64,000 bases of DNA from Trichopria drosophilae (lineage: Eukaryota; Arthropoda; Insecta; Hymenoptera; Diapriidae). Made by a program: the position numbers and the translations under genes. Below the pieces are notes generated by a model. That model saw nothing but the letters and a program-made list of their open reading frames with translations. It was not told the DNA's origin and ran no database searches. Shown piece by piece: positions 1 through 10,123 of the stretch. Position 1 is the stretch's first letter. Every line of letters begins with the position of its first letter. The DNA is taken from the NCBI GenBank assembly GCA_030407085.1, contig CM059584.1:65608001-65672000 (forward strand), in the 5' to 3' direction.

Positions 1-468
1 GGGTGGACGGAGCTGCCGAATGTGTTAGTTCAAAAAGGAAAGAAGAAAGGTGAAAATAAATGACAACTCGATTTTCTTTTATTATTTGTTTTTTTATTTT
101 GGGATTGCGTTACGGCGGCGATATTCCTCCAGCGTGATTTTTACTTTCTGCGGGGGAGGAGGCTGGTTATGGTCGGAGATGCTCGCTGGCTGTCCTTCGC
201 GTTGGGCGCGTTGCTCCAATAAGAATTTGTATAGTTTCCGGGCTCGCTCCCGTTTCCTACGCCGGACACCCTTATTATTTCGGGCCACTGTAAAAACGTA
301 AAAAAATTTAGTTTCGCGGAAGGAGAAACGCGGGAAACTGGTAAAAAATAATATTAAAAAAAATGAAAAGGCTATCACCTAATTCCCTATGGGTCGATTC
401 CGCATTGGCACGTACCAATTCCGGAATAAACCGAGGAAAGGGTTTACGAGTTCCTCGAGGGAGAGAAA

Positions 469-513
469 GAAACGCCGGGCCAAAAGATTTGGCCCTGGTC
501 CCGAGCTCTGTCC
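469..513 (+). repeat. 45-bp direct repeat, copy 1
   Basis: This GC-rich block contains AACGCCGGGCCAAAAG. It recurs at 598-642 with two mismatches, 129 bp downstream. The intervening and flanking sequences are also loosely similar, so this looks like a diverged local tandem duplication. Function is unknown. Confidence 0.7.
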
Positions 514-597
514 CTTTTCGGAACTAGTTTACCCCACAAAAAAATATAAAAAAAATGAATTGTCGCGGAGACGAGTTCGCCCGTATCCGGAGGGATC

Positions 598-642
598 GAA
601 ACGCCGGGCCAAAAGATTTGACCCTGGTCCCGTGCTCTGTCC
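598..642 (+). repeat. 45-bp direct repeat, copy 2
   Basis: Second copy of the block at 469-513, matching at 43 of 45 positions (GGCCCTGG becomes GACCCTGG, and one A becomes T). It is not associated with a recognised element. Confidence 0.7.
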
Positions 643-1537
643 GGGTTCAGGTTAGTCGCCTGGAATTTAGGTTAGGGGAGGATACTCACTATTATTTCTG
701 TGCCGGTGGAAGTCCCGAACCCTCTTCAGAATTTGGACTGCTGGGCTGACGCGAGGCACTTGTCGAGCTGGACTTCTGCTCGACCTTAACTGATTTTTTT
801 GGTCCAGGAGGTGCTGTATTTATACTGGATACCGCCCGTGGTGCCCAGTTCCGTTTTGATGCGTTGTGTCGTGTTACGGTTTTTCTATCCAAAATTCAGG
901 TGAATGCAAGATTTGCAGCTTCCGTCCGAATTGAACAGAATCTTTTTGCGCGTTTAGACAATTACGTTAATTTTAAGATTGTACAAAAATGAACGGTAGT
1001 TGTATCTTGTATAGAACTGGAGATATTTATTTGTTAATATTTACTAAATTAGTTTTTTTTAAATCCGACAGATTTTATGCAATTTTTATATGTCGTTGTG
1101 TTGTTTTAATAGTAAATTTGTATTTTTAATAAACTATTTCCATTAATTGTTTTAATACTGTTGTTGATTTTTGTACAATTTAACATTATTTTTATTGAAG
1201 GTTTGTAAGAGCTATTTATACATAGTGATATAAAGCATGAATTTCGTACAAGACATGAATAAACAATGAGATATTCTTAAAATAATTGTTTGTTTTTATA
1301 AATTTTGTATTATTGTAGCTTTGAAAACATGATTATCGAGATGCTAAATTTTAAAGGAGGTTCAGTTTTGTAATAGAAAATAAAAGGTTCATTGTTTATT
1401 CATAAGATGGTGTTTACAATGTTTTATACGCTAATGTTTGTTTATTCGTTTGTTAGGTACCAGTTTGGAAGTTTGAGAAATTTCGTGGTTGAATCTATTG
1501 TAATAAAAGGAAAAAACGGAATTTGTTCGTTATTATA

Positions 1538-1771
1538 TGTTAGATATCAATTCAAGCACAAGTGTATTTATTTATGTTTAAACTTTCGCGCCTTTCATAG
1601 TCATAATAAACATCGCTGTTATCACGCCGCGGTTCGCGCCTATTTCGTCATCGAATGTTCCCGAAATCAATCGCGCGAATGTCGTCCTCGGTACACAACG
1701 CACATGTGTATACGCTCGAATAAAGTTTTATTAAACTATCTGGATTCTCTATTTATTCGCTAAACCTAACA
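1538..1771 (+). repeat. Copia 5' LTR
   Basis: 234 bp, TG...CA termini, with an AATAAAG polyadenylation-like signal near 1720. It differs from the 3' LTR at two sites (near 1649 and 1707). Confidence 0.95.
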
Positions 1772-1790
1772 GGTTATGGGCTCAGATGCG
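1772..1790 (+). promoter_or_regulatory. Copia primer-binding site (initiator tRNA-Met)
   Basis: The sequence directly after the LTR, GGTTATGGGCTCAG, is nearly complementary to the anticodon stem-loop of initiator tRNA-Met (loop CAU). Priming from an internal site of this tRNA, rather than its 3' end, is known for Drosophila copia. Identification is by complementarity from memory. Confidence 0.75.
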
Positions 1791-1898
1791 CGAAAAGGAC
1801 CTCGGTGTTTTTCCATAAACTGATAATTGCGGGAGTGTTCGTGCGTTAAATCGGAGTGTAATTCAAAAGTGAACACGTGCGAAATCAACCCGGCAAAA

Positions 1899-3628
1899 AT
1901 GGCGAACGGCGGAAATTTGAACCCCGCTCGTTTAGAGATGCTCTCACGTAATAATTATGATACGTGGAGGATTCAAGCCGAGGCACTCTTTATCAAAACC
2001 GGGACGTGGAAGTACGTCTCAGGAGAAACTCCGAAACCTACAGTACCCGCAAATGGCGACGATAGAGAAGAAGCCGAATCCAAAGAAAAGGACTGGATCA
2101 AAGCAGATCGATTGGCGAAAGCCGACCTGATACTTTGTATATGCCCGTCCGAACTGAAACAAGTAAAGAGTTGTATCACTTCTCATGAAATTTGGACGAA
2201 ACTCGATGCAATATACGCATCAAAAGGTCCGGATCGCAAGGCAACTTTACTCAGACGCTTGATCCAGCACAAAATGGCGGAAGGTGAGGACGTGAAACAA
2301 CATCTCGCCGAATTCTTCGATGCAATCGACAAACTCCAATCCATGGATGTCGAAATAAATGGAGACCTTACATCGATAATGTTGCTGTACAGTCTTCCTA
2401 ATAGTTTTGAAAATTTCCGCTGTGCAATTGAGTCTCGCGATAAATTGCCCGACTCTGAAAATTTAAAAATCAAAATCATCGAGGAATACAATACTAGACA
2501 GAGAAAGGAAGAAAACGAGAACGACGCCATGTTTGTAAATTCAAATTTCAAACAGTTCAACAAAACGAACAACGGAACACGAAACGACGGATCGAAAAGC
2601 AACGGAACGCGAAACGGTGAACATCGAGACGAAGAAACGCAGGCGCGAAGCAGTACGAAATATGAAGGAAATCGAAACTTCAAAACAAAGCCGAAAGTAA
2701 AGTGCAACTTTTGTGGGAGAAATGGGCACAAGGAACCGGACTGCTTTCACAAGAAGAAGCAAGAAAATCAAATTGCAAATAACGTCGAATCAACATCGAA
2801 TGTGTGCTTCCTGTCCCAGAACTCAAATTTATGGTGCATTGACAGTGGATGCAGTTCACATTTGAGTCATGACAAATGTGTTTTTACAAATATGACTGAA
2901 GAAACATCTCACGTGAAACTTGCAAGTGATGCTACGACTCCTGTAATTGCAAAAGGTAACGTGCAACTTGATATCAGTGACTCTAATTCGGTTCTTACTT
3001 TGAAAAATGCATTGTACGTTCCTGATTTACGTACGAATCTCATATCTGTGGCTAAAAACGTTGATAACGATTATGAAGTTGTTTTTAACAAAAAATGTGC
3101 AACAGTTAAAAACTCAAATGGTATAGTAGAATTAACTGCTAGTCGCTTTGGAGACTTGTTTTATTTGTCCAGAAATCTGGAAGTTTCCCAAGTCGCATGC
3201 GCATCTAATAATGAGAAAAGTAGTTTCAGAGTTTGGCACGACCGTTTAGGTCATCTTAATCAAGCAGACATGCTCCAGATGTTTGGAAAGGAGTACACAA
3301 ATGATTTCAACTTGGACGTCTCAACTGATCTAGGAAATTGCACCACTTGCCTGGCTGGAAAATTCACAAGCACACCATTCCCGAAACGAGAAACCTCATC
3401 GAAAACACTGCTGGAGTTGGTGCACACGGACTTGTTTGGGCCAACACGACATGAGTCATTCGGACGTTCTCGCTACTTCATGACGTTTATTGATGATTAC
3501 AGCAGATGGTGCTGCATATACTTCTTAAACAAGAAGAGCGAAGCTGTCGACAAATTCCTTGAGTTTAAGAGTATGGCAGAAAACCAAACGGGTCACAAGA
3601 TTAAATCCGTTCAGTCAGACAACGGTCG
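1899..3628 (+). pseudogene. Copia gag-protease-integrase, 5' half of split ORF
   Basis: The ATG at 1899 follows the LTR leader; the frame is open further upstream but has no earlier ATG. Visible in order: a copia-type gag (about 1915-2500), a CCHC zinc knuckle CNFCGRNGHKEPDC (about 2704-2745), the protease active site DSGCSS (about 2840), the integrase H-H-C-C zinc region (WHDRLGH...CTTC, about 3233-3350), and the first integrase acidic residues (HTDLFGP near 3423; DDYSRW near 3493). The frame is interrupted at 3629, just after the second catalytic-region SDNG motif, by the transposon insertion; 8 in-frame residues of transposon sequence follow before a stop at 3651-3653. The other half resumes at 7306. 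The gene is broken only by this insertion. Confidence 0.92.
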
Positions 3629-4737
3629 CACAGTGGGTAAAACTGAAAAATGAGAATTCACAATCGTATATGTCCCGAACGGAAAGAGATAACCCAATGA
3701 ATTTTTTTTTAAAATGGAACTAAAAAGTGTGTAGAATAAGGCAAAATTGATTACAATTATGAGGAGATGATTATTTATTAATAATATTTATTTACAACTG
3801 ACCATGTGTACGTATGTTTTAGTAATATTAATGATAGGCCGAAATAAACATTTTAATTTTTCATGCAACATGAACTACATTACTTTATGTTGCATTTCAA
3901 GTCGGTTTTGAGAAATTCAAAATGGCGGAAACAATATGGCGGATGAATTTTTAAAAATGCATCTGATTTACTTGAAACTCGTTACTCGGGGGTTTTTTGG
4001 GTCGCTGATTACGAATTTGAAGTCGGTTTTGAGAAATTCAAAATGGCGGAAACAATATGGCGGATGAATTTTTAAAAATTCATCTGATTTACTTGAAACT
4101 CGTTACTCGGGGGTTTTTTGGGTCGCTGATTACGAATTTGAAGTCGGTTTTGAGAAATTCAAAATGGCGGAAACAATATGGCGGATGAATTTTTAAAAAT
4201 TCATCTGATTTACTTGAAACTCGTTACTCGGGGGTTTTTTGGGTCGCTGATTACGAATTTGAAGTCGGTTTTGAGAAATTCAAAATGGCGGAAACAATAT
4301 GGCGGATGAATTTTTAAAAATTCATCTGATTTACTTGAAACTCGTTACTCGGGGGTTTTTTGGGTCGCTGATTACGAATTTGAAGTCGGTTTTGAGAAAT
4401 TCAAAATGGCGGAAACAATATGAAGGATGAATTTTTAAAAATTCATCTGATTTACTTGAAACTCGTTACTCGGGGTTTTTTCGGGTCACTGATTACGAAT
4501 CTGGCCTCGGATTTTGAAAATTCAAAATAGCGGATCCAAGATGGCCGACAGAAATATGAAAATTTCTCCGATATTGATGAAATTGTGTACTCGGGTGTTT
4601 TTGGGGTCGCTGACTGCGAATCTGATCTCTGACTTATATATTTAAAATTCAGAGTACATAGAGTACCCAGTTTTATCTCGATCAAGTAAATTTTCACATT
4701 TCTGTCGGCCATCTTAGATCCGCCGTTTTGGATTTGC
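3629..4737 (+). repeat. Left inverted arm of the CACAGTG element
   Basis: Pairs with 6078-7305. The outer part is single-copy in the arm. From 3899 it holds five 121-bp units (starting about 3899, 4020, 4141, 4262, 4383), then two more diverged units to about 4737. It is one unit shorter than the right arm. Confidence 0.88.
3899..4503 (+). repeat. 121-bp tandem array in left arm (5 units)
   Basis: Each unit contains AAGTCGGTTTTGAGAAATTC, AAAATGGCGGAAAC, a short ATTTTTAAAAATTCAT palindrome and CTCGTTACTCGGGGG...GGTCGCTGATTACGAA. The first four units are almost identical; the fifth has ATGAAGG in place of ATGGCGG. This suggests recent array expansion or homogenisation. Confidence 0.92.
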
Positions 4738-4947
4738 TAATGACATTATGTAAATGTTATTTATTTGCTACTTATTATTATTTTTGAAACATTGTCTTTC
4801 GTATTGAAATGTAAATATTCTTTTGTCTTTTAGTGGAGTTGTTACCTACGTTACAAACATTTGCATTGTAAGCTTCAAATTGATAGTTCGTTTATACGGT
4901 TTACGGGTAAAAAATTAATTTCTTGAATCTGATTTAACTTACGGAGT

Positions 4948-5298
4948 ATGCCAAGTAGAAAACGAAAGCGTTCGCGGAATGGACAAGTGGGTCGTCCACG
5001 TAAACAGTCCAAAATAAGTATTAATTCTGGCAGAAAACCTGTGTCTGTTGAAGCCGCGTCAAAATCAACTCGGTATAGGCGAGCTAAAATGCTTTTAATG
5101 GATCCGAGTTATAATATTGGCATAATTCAATCTGCTGCAAAATTAGGTCCACGACAAAATAGTGTAGCTGGTGTAAAAAAGGTTATACCGATCAAGAGAC
5201 GAAGTAACGAAGAAGCTTTAAGCTATTATTTGGAAAATGACTATAGCAAACAAAGGTACTTTAGACATTACATCATTTTACACTTACTTATAATATAA
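4948..5298 (+). pseudogene. Basic N-terminal exon of a putative transposase
   Basis: The frame starts at an ATG (4948) and encodes about 104 residues before a likely splice donor (AAAG|GTAC near 5255). The readable frame ends at 5298. The start is strongly basic (SRKRKRSRN, then VGRPRK), resembling a nuclear-localisation or AT-hook segment, and the stretch SKSTRYRRAK follows. No catalytic domain is visible. It lies between the inverted arms of the CACAGTG element, so it is probably the surviving first coding exon of that element's transposase. The rest of the interior (5299-5900) contains only short, AT-rich frames. Function is inferred from position. Confidence 0.4.
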
Positions 5299-6077
5299 AT
5301 ATCTTATAATTTATGCTTAATAATCAAACTTTTATAAAAATTATAGGTATCTTCGTTAATCGTTTTATAATTACAAAACGAAAAACAAATTTAATTTCTT
5401 TACATTTGTTGAATGATTAATTCAACATTATATTTTTAAAGGTTAATAAAATAACATTTAAATAATTATACATTACATAGACTAATGAAATTTCATAAAG
5501 TTACAGTAGAGTAGAGTGGGGTGAAACAGCCAATTGGCTATTATGTTTAATCCTGTAAACTAAATTACTAATCATTGACAATAATATATATATGAGGCGT
5601 TGGGTTCCAAAACCTGCCAAGTCCTTGCTATGGAGGTTTGAGAAAAATGCAAAAAACTGATTGCGACTGAAATTTAGGAGATAGCAGAATTTTAACAGCA
5701 TAGAGTGTTGCATAATATGATAACAAAAATTATAGAAGAAATTTGCACTACAGATAACAAAATATGAAGCTTTTTGTAATGGACTTGGCAGTGTTTGTTT
5801 CGCGACATTGAATTTGGAAGGTTTTGTTTTGCAAAATTTACAATATAAATTAGTCATTAGTAAGTAATAATTATTTTATTAATGTAAATGAACAAGAACG
5901 AAGTTTGTTACTCGGGAGGTTTTCGGGGTCGCTGATTACGAATCTGAAGTCAGATTTTGAAAATTTGGCGGCTCAAAGATGGCCGACATAAATGTAAAAA
6001 ATTTACTTGATTTTGATGAAAGTTGGTACTCGGGGGTTTTTGGGGTCGCTGATTGCGAATGTGAAGTCAGATTTTGT

Positions 6078-7305
6078 AAATCCAAAACGGCGGATCTAAG
6101 ATGGCCGACAGAAATGTGAAAATTTACTTGATCGAGATAAAACTGGGTACTCTATGTACTCTGAATTTTAAATATATAAGTCAGAGATCAGATTCGCAGT
6201 CAGCGACCCCAAAAACACCCGAGTACACAATTTCATCAATATCGGAGAAATTTTCATATTTCTGTCGGCCATCTTGGATCCGCTATTTTGAATTTTCAAA
6301 ATCCGAGGCCAGATTCGTAATCAGTGACCCGAAAAACCCCCGAGTAACGAGTTTCAAGTAAATCAGATGAATTTTTAAAAATTCATCCGCCATATTGTTT
6401 CCGCCATTTTGAATTTCTCAAAACCGACTTCAAATTCGTAATCAGCGACCCAAAAAACCCCCGAGTAACGAGTTTCAAGTAAATCAGATGAATTTTTAAA
6501 AATTCATCCGCCATATTGTTTCCGCCATTTTGAATTTCTCAAAACCGACTTCAAATTCGTAATCAGCGACCCAAAAAACCCCCGAGTAACGAGTTTCAAG
6601 TAAATCAGATGAATTTTTAAAAATTCATCCGCCATATTGTTTCCGCCATTTTGAATTTCTCAAAACCGACTTCAAATTCGTAATCAGCGGCCCAAAAAAC
6701 CCCCGAGTAACGAGTTTCAAGTAAATCAGATGAATTTTTAAAAATTCATCCGCCATATTGTTTCCGCCATTTTGAATTTCTCAAAACCGACTTCAAATTC
6801 GTAATCAGCGACCCAAAAAACCCCCGAGTAACGAGTTTCAAGTAAATCAGATGAATTTTTAAAAATTCATCCGCCATATTGTTTCCGCCATTTTGAATTT
6901 CTCAAAACCGACTTCAAATTCGTAATCAGCGACCCAAAAAACCCCCGAGTAACGAGTTTCAAGTAAATCAGATGAATTTTTAAAAATTCATCCGCCATAT
7001 TGTTTCCGCCATTTTGAATTTCTCAAAACCGACTTGAAATGCATCATAAAGTAATGTAGTTCATGTTGCATGAAAAATTAAAATGTTTATTTCGGCCTAT
7101 CATTAATATTACTAAAACATACGTTCACATGGTCAGTTGTAAATAAATATTATTAATAAATAATCATCTCCTCATAATTGTAATCAATTTTGCCTTATTC
7201 TACACACTTTTTAGTTCCATTTTAAAAAAAAATTCATTGGGTTATCTCTTTCCGTTCGGGACATATACGATTGTGAATTCTCATTTTTCAGTTTTACCCA
7301 CTGTG
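6078..7305 (-). repeat. Right inverted arm of the CACAGTG element
   Basis: Inverted copy of 3629-4737. It carries six 121-bp units (CAAAACCGACTT motif at about 6419, 6540, 6661, 6782, 6903, 7024). Further diverged units extend inward to about 5905 with no left-arm partner. The extra unit explains the arm-length difference. Confidence 0.88.
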
Positions 7306-9843
7306 GGTCGTGAGTATGTAAATCAACAATTTAAAGAGGTGTTGCAGAAAGCCGGAATTCATCATCGTCTTACAGTTCCCCACACACCACAGCAAAACGG
7401 TGTTGCCGAACGTAAAAATCGATCTTTAGTTGAGACAGCACATTGTATGCTGATCCAATCCGGCCTGCCTCCTGCATTTTGGGCAGAGGCAATTGCTGCT
7501 GCAAATTACACTCGAAATCGATGTGTCACAAAAGGACTGTCTAGTGGGACCCCATATCAACGATGGACTGGAGAGAAGCCGAACGTGTCACAACTGCGTA
7601 CCTTTGGAAGCAAAGTTTTTGTGCTCGATAAGAATCCAAAGAGAGGAAAATTCGATCCGAAGGGGATCGAAGGCATATTTGTTGGTTATGCTGATCAATC
7701 AAAGGCATGCCGTGTATGGTTACCAAAAGATAAAAAATTCATCGTATCTCGAGATGTGAAATTTTTAGGTTTTGAAATGGACCGCATCGGTGAGCCTTTA
7801 CATGGAACGAATGCTGATCAACAATTGTCATCTGAAAAAATCACTGAATCGGAAACTCCAACAATCGTCGAAATTCAATCGCTTCCAAAAACTCGAGTTT
7901 TTAAAAACAATGAATTCGAAAGAGATGTTACTCCGGACAACTCAGTTTTCAACGAATCACCATTCCTAGGATTCGAAAGAGATGTCACTCCGGACAACTC
8001 AGTTATCAGTGAATTACCCTTCCGAGGATTCGAAAGAGATGCCACTCCGAACAGATCAACCGACAACGAATCTCCATTTCGTGGGTTCGGAAGACCGGAA
8101 AACACTCAACAATTAGACGAATCAGACACACCATTCTACGGATTCAACAATGTCTTCAACTCCGAATGCAAGGACCATGTGAATAGTTCAAGTGAAAGTG
8201 ACCAAGAATTCTACGATGCAAACTTCTCTTTCAATGCAACGGAAGTATCCCTTCTCGATGCCATGAGTGGACGAGAACGAGATGAATGGATGGAAGCGAT
8301 TTGCCAAGAAATCAGATGCTTAATCGCTAACGACACTTGGCAATTAGTTGACAAGCCAGTCGATCAGAAAGAAATCGGTTGTAGGACTGTTTTGCGAAAC
8401 AAATATAACCCGGATGGAACTCTTAGCAGAAGAAAAGCTAGGATTGTAGCTCAAGGTTTCTCGCAACGACCAGGAATAGATTTCGTCGAAACTTTTGCAC
8501 CTGTCGCTAGATTGCAATCCCTCCGTCTACTCATGGCTCTCGCAGCAAAATTCGGATTAGAAGTTCACCAACTAGATGTCACAGCAGCTTATTTACACGG
8601 AGACATCGATACGATCTTGTACATGAAGAAACCAGAAACCCTGGAAGAGAGTTTGAAAGAAATCGTCAAAGTCGAAAAGGATCAGAATATTCTACAAAAA
8701 GCCACGGACATGCTCGAGAAGCTCAAGACCAGCGATAAAGTTTGCAAATTAAACAAATCAATTTACGGTCTTCGACAAGCAGGCCGAAGGTGGCATGCAA
8801 AGCTTGATGAGGCCTTAACGAATATTGGCTTAAAAGCTATCGACTCTGATCCATGCCTCTACATTGATAAAAATGGATCTGAAATAACTTACTTGCTAGT
8901 CTATGTAGATGACATTTTAATCGTCTCAAGCAATCCTAGAAGATTGGAGGACATTAAAAGGAGATTATCGAACCATTTCGATGTAAGAGATTTAGGAATC
9001 GCAAGGTATTGTCTAGGCATCGAAGTTGAACAATTAAAGAATGAAGTGAGGTTATGTCAGACTGGATACATTAATGACATTTTAAACCGTTTTAGTATGA
9101 GTAAATGTAAACCAGTGCGAACCCCTTTAGTGGTTGGAGCAAAGTTTGATAAGCCATTGGACTCTGAAAAAGTGACATCCTTACCGTACAGGGAGTTGAT
9201 TGGGGCTCTCACTTACGTCGCAATTGGAACTCGCCCAGATATCTCGTTCGCTGTGAACTTCCTTAGTCAATTTAACAGCAATTACGCACGCCGTCACTGG
9301 GATGCAGCCAAAAGGGTCTTACGATACATAAAGGGGACAGCACACAAGAAACTTGTTTATAAGCAAGATGACAAGTGTATTCGAGGCTACGCTGATGCAG
9401 ATTGGGGGAATTGTAGTATGGACCGAAGATCTTATTCCGGATACTCCTTCATGATGTCAACTGCAGCAGTATCGTGGTGTTCTCGAAAGCAGAGGACCGT
9501 AGCCCTCTCATCGACTGAGGCTGAATACATGTGTTTATCCGAAGCAGCAAAGGAAGGTATTTATCTGAGTACCATGCTGCAGGAATTAAACCTCAAGAAC
9601 TTGTCAAACATTTCCATCTTTAATGACAACCAGTCAGCCGGACAGTTGGCTCGTAACCCCATTTATCATTCAAGAACGAAACATATCAGCATCCGGTACC
9701 ATTTCATCAGAAGTGCTCTTGAAGACTATCCTCTTCAGCTAGGATATCTTCCCACAGAAGAAATGGTTGCAGATGTGCTGACCAAGGCTCTTCCAGCACC
9801 GAAGTTTGAGAAGTGTGTTGAGGGACTAGGACTTAGTGACTGA
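7306..9843 (+). pseudogene. Copia integrase-RT-RNase H, 3' half of split ORF
   Basis: The frame re-enters copia sequence at the second GGTCG copy and is open to the stop at 9843. Visible: the rest of the integrase core (HTPQQNGVAERKNR, about 7381, with the catalytic Glu), a proline-poor linker holding three imperfect repeats of a short motif (FERDVTPDNS-type, about 7912-8090), RT with the YVDDILIV catalytic box (about 8908), and RNase H with ADADWG (about 9388) and SSTEAEY (about 9508). Apart from the upstream insertion this half looks intact. The linker repeat is an oddity of this copy or family. Confidence 0.93.
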
Positions 9844-9875
9844 AGTGCAAATAAATATAAGCAAGTGTTTTCAGT

Positions 9876-9884
9876 GAGGGGGAG
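9876..9884 (+). promoter_or_regulatory. Copia polypurine tract
   Basis: GAGGGGGAG lies directly before the 3' LTR, the usual site of plus-strand priming. Confidence 0.8.
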
Positions 9885-10118
9885 TGTTAGATATCAATTC
9901 AAGCACAAGTGTATTTATTTATGTTTAAACTTTCGCGCCTTTCATAGTCATAATAAACATCGCTGTTATCACGCCGCGGTTCGCGCTTATTTCGTCATCG
10001 AATGTTCCCGAAATCAATCGCGCGAATGTCGTCCTCGGTACACAACGCACATGTGTATACTCTCGAATAAAGTTTTATTAAACTATCTGGATTCTCTATT
10101 TATTCGCTAAACCTAACA
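9885..10118 (+). repeat. Copia 3' LTR
   Basis: 234 bp, 99.1% identical by hand count to the 5' LTR. It is followed by the second TTATA target copy (10119-10123). Confidence 0.95.
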
Positions 10119-10123
10119 TTATA

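Larger units (their letters stand above)
1..1537. other. Unassigned 5' stretch, possible small spliced frame
   Basis: No recognisable gene or TE domain was seen. On the minus strand a proline/serine-rich frame (892 down to about 690, ending near residues SGLPPAQK) is followed by a possible GTGAGT splice donor near 686. A second basic, proline-rich frame (about 290 down to 94, residues such as QPPPPQKVKITLEEYRRR) is preceded by a good acceptor (T-rich tract ending CAG near 291). These could be two exons of one small basic protein, or TE debris. From about 900 to 1537 the sequence is AT-rich and nothing is seen in it. Confidence 0.25.
3629..7305. mobile_element. Transib-like inverted-repeat DNA transposon (defective)
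   Basis: 3677 bp with termini CACAGTGGGTAAAACTG at both ends in inverted orientation. GGTCG 5-bp target duplications lie at 3624-3628 and 7306-7310. The inverted arms are very long: about 1.1 kb left (3629-4737) and 1.23 kb right (6078-7305). Each has a unique outer about 270 bp followed by 121-bp tandem units. The 5-bp GC-rich duplication and CAC(A/T/G)TG-type heptamer fit the Transib superfamily, the relatives of the RAG1 recombinase, but no RAG1-like catalytic core is present. Only one short exon-like frame (4948-5298) lies inside. It could be a non-autonomous derivative; family assignment is inference. Confidence 0.7.
1538..10118 (+). mobile_element. Copia-type LTR retrotransposon (split by a DNA transposon)
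   Basis: A full-length Ty1/copia element. Its 234-bp LTRs (1538-1771, 9885-10118) begin TGTTAG and end CTAACA. A perfect 5-bp target duplication TTATA lies at 1533-1537 and 10119-10123. A primer-binding site follows the 5' LTR and a purine tract precedes the 3' LTR. Domain order is gag with a zinc knuckle, aspartic protease, integrase, then reverse transcriptase and RNase H, which is the copia order. The LTRs differ at only two positions, so the insertion is recent. The integrase is split by the 3.68-kb transposon at 3629-7305, which is therefore younger still. No other stop or frameshift is seen in the two coding halves. Confidence 0.95.

Noticed and set aside
2183..2731. 182-residue minus-strand frame within copia gag
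   Set aside because: Shadow of the gag coding frame with no recognisable domain.
3629..3665. Full recombination signal (heptamer plus nonamer) at the transposon end
   Set aside because: Only the heptamer is visible; no ACAAAAACC-like nonamer lies at 12 or 23 bp.
3899..4503. Regularly spaced 121-bp repeats as a CRISPR-like array
   Set aside because: The whole unit is repeated with no unique spacers, the unit is far too long, and the context is a eukaryotic transposon.
4452..6361. Two almost identical 86-residue frames (minus 4452-4712, plus 6101-6361) that look like a duplicated gene
   Set aside because: They are the same stretch of the inverted arms read on opposite strands; the repeat explains them and no domain is present.
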